Assembly: GCA_030737835.1 (NCBI GenBank)
Contig: JAUJYN010000035.1
Coordinates: 1,285,001-1,349,000 of the forward strand
Direction of reading: 5' to 3'
DNA: 64,000 bases
From: Acorus gramineus
Lineage: Eukaryota > Streptophyta > Magnoliopsida > Acorales > Acoraceae
Shown here: one piece after another, positions 58,206 to 64,000 of the stretch
Layout of the letters: the number at the start of each line of letters is the position of its first letter
Numbering within the stretch: the stretch's first letter is position 1
The notes under the pieces: model-generated
Database searches by the model: none
What the model was told of the DNA's origin: nothing
Seen by the model: the letters and a program-made list of their open reading frames with translations, nothing else
Made by a program: the position numbers and the translations under genes

Positions 58206-60093
58206 CTAGGGATCGCCTTCATTGCCGCTAGCCACGTACACCCAACGATGGCATTGTATGGAGACGGGAGGTCCATGATGGTGAACTCCGTCATGGCACT
58301 CTGGTTGCCAGCTCGAACTGGTAGCATGATGCATCCGGTTGGGACCACTCATGCTCTGTTGAATGCGATCAGAGGATCCAGAGTTGGGGTGAGGTTAGTC
58401 GCCTTCAGCCCCATCTGAAGGTAGGGTTGCATGAAGAGGATGTCCGTTGAGCTTCTCGTATCGACTAGGATCCGCTTGATGTCATAGTTGGAGATGCGCA
58501 AGGTGATAACTAGGTGGTTGGAGTGGGGTGCCTGGACTCCTTCCCGGTCTCCGTTCGAGAAGGAGATGATACCTTGGTCATCACTCCTCGCCTTCTTGGT
58601 GACCAGCTTAGGCTCCTGGTCAATTTGCATCATCTCAAAGTGATTTGCATATGCTTGGACTCCCTGCAGGTAGTCTTTGGTTTAGTAAAATAAGGCTCAC
58701 CTTCAAAGATAGCATATATGACCCCGTCGAAGTGTTGGGATCGATGTTGTCACATGTCACTCGCTTGTCGCTTGGGCCGTTTCGGTGGGGACGTATTCCT
58801 TCAGATTCCGCTTACGAACATGTTCCTCTAGAAAACCCCAGAGGATGTGGCATCTATCGATGGTATTCCCCACGCTGTTGTGATAGTCGTAGCGGAGAGT
58901 TTGATCTCGCTTTGACTCGTCACTTTTCATGGGCTCAGGCCATCTGAACCACGGATGCCCCAGGATCTTGGGTAGTATCTGGGATGGCAGGATTTTGAAG
59001 AATGTCCCCTGCCCTCTCACACTTCGTTGGTTGAGACCTCCGGCTTCTTGTCCTCCTCGCCCCGTCGATCCTTCTGTTGCGGATTGGATGAACGTTTTGC
59101 TGCCGGTGCGATGGTGATCGCCGTTGGTGAAGATTGGGCCGTGACCATCGTCTGTTTGAGGAGTTTGGACTCCTCTTCCACCTTGGTGTACTTTTCAGCA
59201 TGCCCCACCAAGTTGCGTAGGTCAGAAGGAGTTCGCTTAATAAGCGACTCCTTGAGATCATTTCCGCTTGATAAGCCATTATGGAATGCCATGATTGCAT
59301 CATTCTCATTGCAATCCTCCACCTGAAACTTTAGGAGACGGAAATGATCCACGTATTGCCGAATCGTTTTGCCTTGCTTCATTTGGATTTTCATCAGATC
59401 CCCGAGATCCTTCTGCCTTCGTCAGCTGCAAATAAAGTGCTCGGCAAACATGGTTCCGAGCTCCTCAAAGATTCATACTGTAGCGGGTGGAAGCAGATGG
59501 AACCAAGTAAGTGCCTCCCCTTCTAAGCTGGAGGGAAGAGATGACACATCATTCCATCGTACTGCTCGTAAAATGCCATCGAGTGCCGGAAAGCCAAGAT
59601 GTGGTTGTAAGGATCCGAAGTCCTGTTGTAGAGCTTGAACTTCGGTTGGACGAACTTCCGTGGAAGTGGCTCCCCGAGCACCGTGGTTTAGAACGGGGAA
59701 GCGAAACCGTGTATTGCGTGTTCCACCATCCCATGATCCGAGGCTCACCTTACCTCTGATTGTAAGTTGTAACGAGCTTGCAACGTGACTCCTTCTGTTG
59801 GCTGTTGGAATTGGGGGTCATCTCGGTGTCTGTAAGATGTGTCGCGTAGGGCTGACCTCTCATGATGAGGTTGCCTTCGCGAAGTGACACGTCGGGCTAC
59901 CCATTCTCTGTTCGGAGAACGTCCGCGCTCCTGGTTCATCGGGTCCCGTTGACGATCCCGAGGTGAACAGGAGCGTCGATGGGAATGCTGTCTCCGATTC
60001 AATGAGGAAGTGCTGCCCTCTGAATCAGGGGCCACAACTACTGGCGGATCCTGCTACCCATGAGATGGCAGTGGATTGTTCCCCCGAATTTTC
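58200..60093 (-). pseudogene. Gag-protease remnant of a Tat-like Ty3/gypsy element (part 1)
   Basis: On the minus strand, gag begins outside this part and passes through an arginine/serine-rich segment (59745-60035), a capsid piece ending EGEALTWFHLLPP (about 59473-59540), QMKQGKTIRQYVDHFRLL (59394 down), a piece like the gag C-terminal region (EEHVRKRNLKEYV, about 58800) and the protease area (ILVDTRSSTDILF near 58500, then PYNAIVGCTWL near 58240). The active-site motif normally reads D-T/S-G-S; here the glycine is arginine. Frames are broken several times. The fragment ends at the junction with the PIF relic at about 58200. The lineage is inferred from gag and protease style. Confidence 0.7.
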
Positions 60094-63000
60094 TGTTATG
60101 CCTGTGTCATTTGGAGCCATTTCGGTTAAGCCTTGGTCACATCTGGGTCATTCAGGGCCTTTTTCTTTTTCGATCGGAGTCGCTAAAATTTTAGCTTTTA
60201 GCTACCTGCAGGAGTTGGAGTACTCTGATTGAAAATCTAACTGCATATTATGGGTCCTGGTACCGTTTTGTACTACACATAAAAATTTCATCGAATTCCG
60301 GTAACGTTTTGAAAATTATGTAGTTCCGAACCGTATCCGGGTTTTGGTCGATACTGGATTTTCAAAGGGTGACTTTGACCAAGTCAAATGAAGACTTTGA
60401 CCAGTCAAGGATGACCTAGAAGTCAAGGGATTTGTTTGTTTCCTAGGTTGGGTTGACTTAGGTCAAAATCCACCAAACCCCTTTTTGTAAATTAATTACC
60501 TCTCTCTCTCTTTTTCTCTCCTTCTCTCTCCCACCCTTAGGAAATCCATCCGAGGCTTTCTTTTCTCCTCTCCCTCTCATTTGTGTGTATTGGGTGGAGA
60601 AAGTGAAGGAGAAGATGAATAGTGTATGAAGGGATGATCTAGCTAAGGTGAGTTTGTGTGTGTGTATGTGTTGTTGTTTCTTTCCCTTCTCCATCTCCAA
60701 CCCTCTCATGCCTCCCCTCATGTTTTCCTCTGTTTTTCAGCCAAGAAGGGCTGGTGGAGAGGCTGAAGAGATGGTGGTAGTGGTGGTGGTGGTTGAGGTG
60801 GTCGTGGGTGTGTCGAGAACCCCGCATCTCCCCATTTCCCTCGCCCTGTTTTGGTAAGGCAGCTCTCTGTCTTTTAAATATCTCAGTAAATCTAGTATTT
60901 AGAGGCACATTTGTAGGATTATGTCTTCATATGATATGATCATCTATGTGTCTAGTTGTTATATATGAAATTTGGGGTCATTATGATATCTGTGGTGTAA
61001 GTTAGAACCAGTTTTGCATGGCCTGTCCAGATTCGCGTAGGAATTGACCTGCTTCTGGAAATAATTTATTTCGAGCTTGTAGAGGCAAAATTAGGTTCTA
61101 ATGTCTTCATGGATTATGATCCCAGCATATCAGAGAATGTGCATGATTTATTTCATAATTTTTGGAAGTGTATTGGGTGCTGTGGAGACCAATTAGTAGG
61201 GCTGGTTTCAGCAGGTTTGGCAGTTTTGCTTGGTTGAGTGTCAAGGAGTTGTTTGCATGTGTCTTGGGTGATAATATGGAAGTATCAGGGGTTAGGGCCT
61301 TCATGAAGTAGGCTTATATGTGTGATAGGAGGTTCCATATTTTAATTGTGGATCATTGGTTGTGTTTTGCAGATCTCGTAGACCGGACGCGTGACGATCC
61401 GGGTATCTGTGAGTGGTTTGATCCAATCCCCCCCCTCGGGATGCGCTCGATGCGCGTAGTCACGCGTCGCGCATCGATGGGGCCCCCTAGCCATACTACT
61501 TGTGTAGATAAGTAGTATGGCCATGCTTAAACTATAATATGTTAGATATCTTGCATGCTAGGCTTATAGTGCATGTATTGTATCCATGTATGAATGATTG
61601 TGTTGCATGCGCCCCTCTAGTATGGGCATGTATTTCTGTAGTGTGTATGGATGTATAGAATATGGCATGCCTTAGGTAGTATTGTAATACTACTCCCACC
61701 ATATTAATTGGAATATCCAGCATGATTAAGTCTGGGTTAATAACGGGCACCTGCCTAATATTCCCTTGCGATAAGACTCGAGGGCGTGGTGTAGTTGTTG
61801 CGCCCATGCTAATGGGGCAAAGCTATGACCAGCTTCATGAGATGATGATCTCTCTCGCCCTCTCCCTCTGAACGAACTGAGTAAGTAGATGCAATTTCCT
61901 ACTTGAGTCATGTTCGTTTGGAATATTGGCATGCACCTGTTAGTGCGTGAGATCGCGCTTGACCCTTTCTTTTAAGTTGGTGATATCCAACGCATGCTTA
62001 AGTTATGCCTTGTGTGCTTATATGATTAATGGCCACGTTTGCATGTTTAAGTAGGCCATACCATGTATGCATGTTGTATGATTTGTTGTTTATGATGTAA
62101 ATCCATGTTAGGGGTCACCCTTATGGTCAATTATTAGATGATTGTGCATATAGTTCATGCACATAGCTAGATATAATTCTCCTGGATATATTTATATGCG
62201 CATGTTAAAAACTGATAGGCCTATCTGAAATAGGCGTGGGTATGACCCGCTGTCGGGTTGTACCTTATTAGTTAGAGCGCTAGCGATGTAATCGCCCCGT
62301 GCATCCGAGCGATGCACTCGTTTGAAATTCAGGAGAATTCATTATCTTATCGGTTTTGTTAAGCCGGTAGTTGGGGCATTAAGCTAGGCCTACCCGTGCT
62401 AGGCGTGTATATGAACCGCCTGTTGGGTTATGTGCCTTGGGATTATTTCTGCGTGAGAGCAGAGGCAACCCCCTTGTGTCCGAGCAACGTAACCGTGTGG
62501 GAGTACAATAGTGTTCGCTATCATCGATATGTGATTATCGAGAGTAATTGTTTTTTCATTGGGTTCGCTTTGTGAACATGGAGTGTTTCCTCCCAATGTC
62601 ATCCGTGTTGAAGCGGCCCAGGTTGTAGCTGTCCTGACAGAGGGCCCCCACCTGTAGGTACTATCGATGTATGCGATAAGATGTACTGATCGTGGGGGTA
62701 TACCAGGTAGAGGTTACCCGGGAGAGGGCTAATTGCGAGCGTGGAATCGTTCTCCCTTTCGTTGGATCTGATGTAGGAACTTCCCGGCATTGGAAAAGCT
62801 GTCCTGACAGAGGGCTCCCATCCGTAGGTACCACCGAGGCGTTCGAAAGCATACTGATCGTGGGAGTATACCAGGTAGTGACTACCCGGGGAAAGGGCTA
62901 CCGGTGGACCAAGGGTGTAGAGGAGTCTAATCTCTCCAAAATTCCTATGTCACCTGTAAAGGGTGAGGGTGAGGATGAGGTGAAGACATGTCGCCGCATG

Positions 63001-63856
63001 ACCCATCCGTGGTTCGTCCGTTCCCATAGTTGTTGGGTCCGGTTGCATATCGATGTTCAAAGACATTGTTGGGCAGTTATCTCGATGTAGATGATCTAGT
63101 AGTGTTGTGTAGACCAGTAATTTTGGGTCTCGTCGACCAACGGTATGGTCTCTCCCCAAGAGACCCAAGAGTCTCCCTCCGGGAGTGAGGGTGAGGGTGA
63201 GGTTGGTGATCCAGTAGTGTTGTGTGGACCAGTAATTCCGTGTCTCTTCGACCAACGGTATGGTCTCTCCCCAAAAGTCCCAAGAGTCTTCCTCCGGGAG
63301 TGAGGGTGAGGGTGAGGTTTGTCGCGCCGCCGCGTGACCTTGTTATCCATTGGGTTTCTACCCATGTTTTTCCTTGAAAGGAAATTGTTTTAGTATTGAA
63401 CTGTTGTATGGTGATTGGTTTCCAGCCACTCACTGAGCTTGTAGCTCACCCCTCGCATACTGTTTCTTTTCAGGGGCAGTGTTGGGCGTGGAGATGGAGC
63501 TTTCCTGTGGCGTGGTCTTATGGGCGTGGAGCGTTCTTCCGGCGGGTGGCGAGTGCGAGGCTGTCAGCAGTCCTAGAGTCATTTTATGTATTGTAAATCG
63601 TGCATGTGGCACAGGTTGTATTTTATTTGGTCTAGACTTGGCTCTCACAGGACAGTGATTGTGTATTCGAGTATGTAATAATGTTTTTGGTTTACAGACA
63701 TTGTTTATATATTATGCTTCCGCTTTTCAGTCAGTTATCATTATCCTTGCTTTGCCACCTTGTGTGTTGTTGTTGGAGTCTTTATTGACCTCAGGTATTG
63801 ATAGCTGATGCTTCATTATTGCCACGTCTCGGGGACGGCCGCCCTGGGGCGTGACA
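60094..63856 (+). mobile_element. Solo LTR (3763 bp), family A long subfamily, inserted in Tat-like gag
   Basis: It starts TGTTATGCC and ends GGGGCGTGACA. Flanks TTTTC (60089-60093) and TCTTC (63857-63861) match at four of five bases. It shares the special middle section of solo LTR B (GTAAGGCAGCTCTCTGTC, 60854 on) but has a different early part (60110-60500). The exon-like segment is at 61373-61408 and the stem-loop module is near 63427. Confidence 0.85.
61373..61408 (+). other. Exon-like 36-nt segment in solo LTR 60094-63856
   Basis: It is preceded by TTTTGCAG and followed by GTGAGTGG, and is exactly 36 nt. Confidence 0.45.
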
Positions 63857-64000
63857 TCTTCTGTTGCTGATGCATGCTCGTCATAAACTGCCACATCGAA
63901 CCTTCCAGCATTTATTGCATTGATCCTTGGAGACGGACAAGGAGGCTATCTTGTGCGGATTCTACCGTTCGCCTGATGTCCTGGGGTTGACTGTCCAGGG
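63857..64000 (-). pseudogene. Gag remnant of the Tat-like element (part 2, continues beyond window)
   Basis: This resumes the host sequence of the solo LTR. On the minus strand it reads RRTVESAQDSLLVRLQGSM in one frame, compatible with a gag N-terminal helix, followed by a stop. The rest of the element lies outside the window. Confidence 0.5.

Noticed and set aside
58200..58418. Plus-strand open frame of 72 codons
   Set aside because: The minus strand encodes the protease-region motif PYNAIVGCTWL here; the plus frame is its shadow.

Overview
The window is nuclear DNA of a flowering plant with a repeat-rich genome. The evidence is a five-exon protein gene with GT-AG introns, nested Ty3/gypsy chromovirus retrotransposons with very long LTRs and initiator-Met-tRNA primer sites, a PIF/Harbinger fragment, and many small Mutator-like, hAT-like and foldback elements in AT-rich spacer. 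There are no bacterial operons and no CRISPR, rRNA or tRNA genes. I cannot name the species.

Layout. 1-4500 is AT-rich spacer with inverted-repeat elements; two of them (1141-2243 and 3658-4500) have exact 9-bp target-site duplications (TSDs) made mostly of T. 4724-9684 is the only host gene I recognise, ELP6 (Elongator complex protein 6): 257 residues in five exons, with a hAT element in intron 4. 9690-14416 is spacer with a third Mutator-like element (11151-12248, exact 9-bp TSD TACGAATTA). 14417-46344 is one nested retrotransposon block, entered through a solo LTR with TSD TACTA. 46345-51316 is AT-rich spacer with small elements. 51317-53975 is a minus-strand LTR. 53976-58205 is spacer followed by a broken PIF/Harbinger element. 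58200-64000 is a broken Tat-like gag-protease region on the minus strand, split by a solo LTR (60094-63856).

The nested block, from oldest to youngest: solo LTR S0 (14422-16272 plus 45625-46339) received element A (16273-45619, TSD CTAGG). A has a 5' LTR, PBS, decayed internal region, PPT and 3' LTR. Its 3' LTR was then hit three times: by solo LTR B (22850-26628, TSD GTTAT), solo LTR C (26994-30514, TSD CTAGG) and remnant D (31440-44494, TSD GTAGG/GTAGC). D was hit by element E (34134-43497, minus strand, TSD GACGC). Removing B, C and D leaves a 3' LTR of 3117 bp, exactly the length of A's 5' LTR, which supports the reconstruction. E is the only copy with well-preserved coding sequence: Gag, protease, reverse transcriptase, RNase H, integrase with a D-D-35-E triad, and a chromodomain-like tail. 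It is frameshifted in several places and its 5' LTR lacks 1778 bp.

The signals I consider least explained are inside the LTRs. A short segment, exactly 36 nt in four copies, is framed like an exon (GCAG before, GTGAGTGG after). A separate stem-loop plus pyrimidine-tract module is shared by otherwise divergent LTR families. Other candidates are two matching clusters of small hairpins in S0, CpG-rich blocks of up to about 1 kb, and an LTR-derived piece in the interior of non-autonomous element A.
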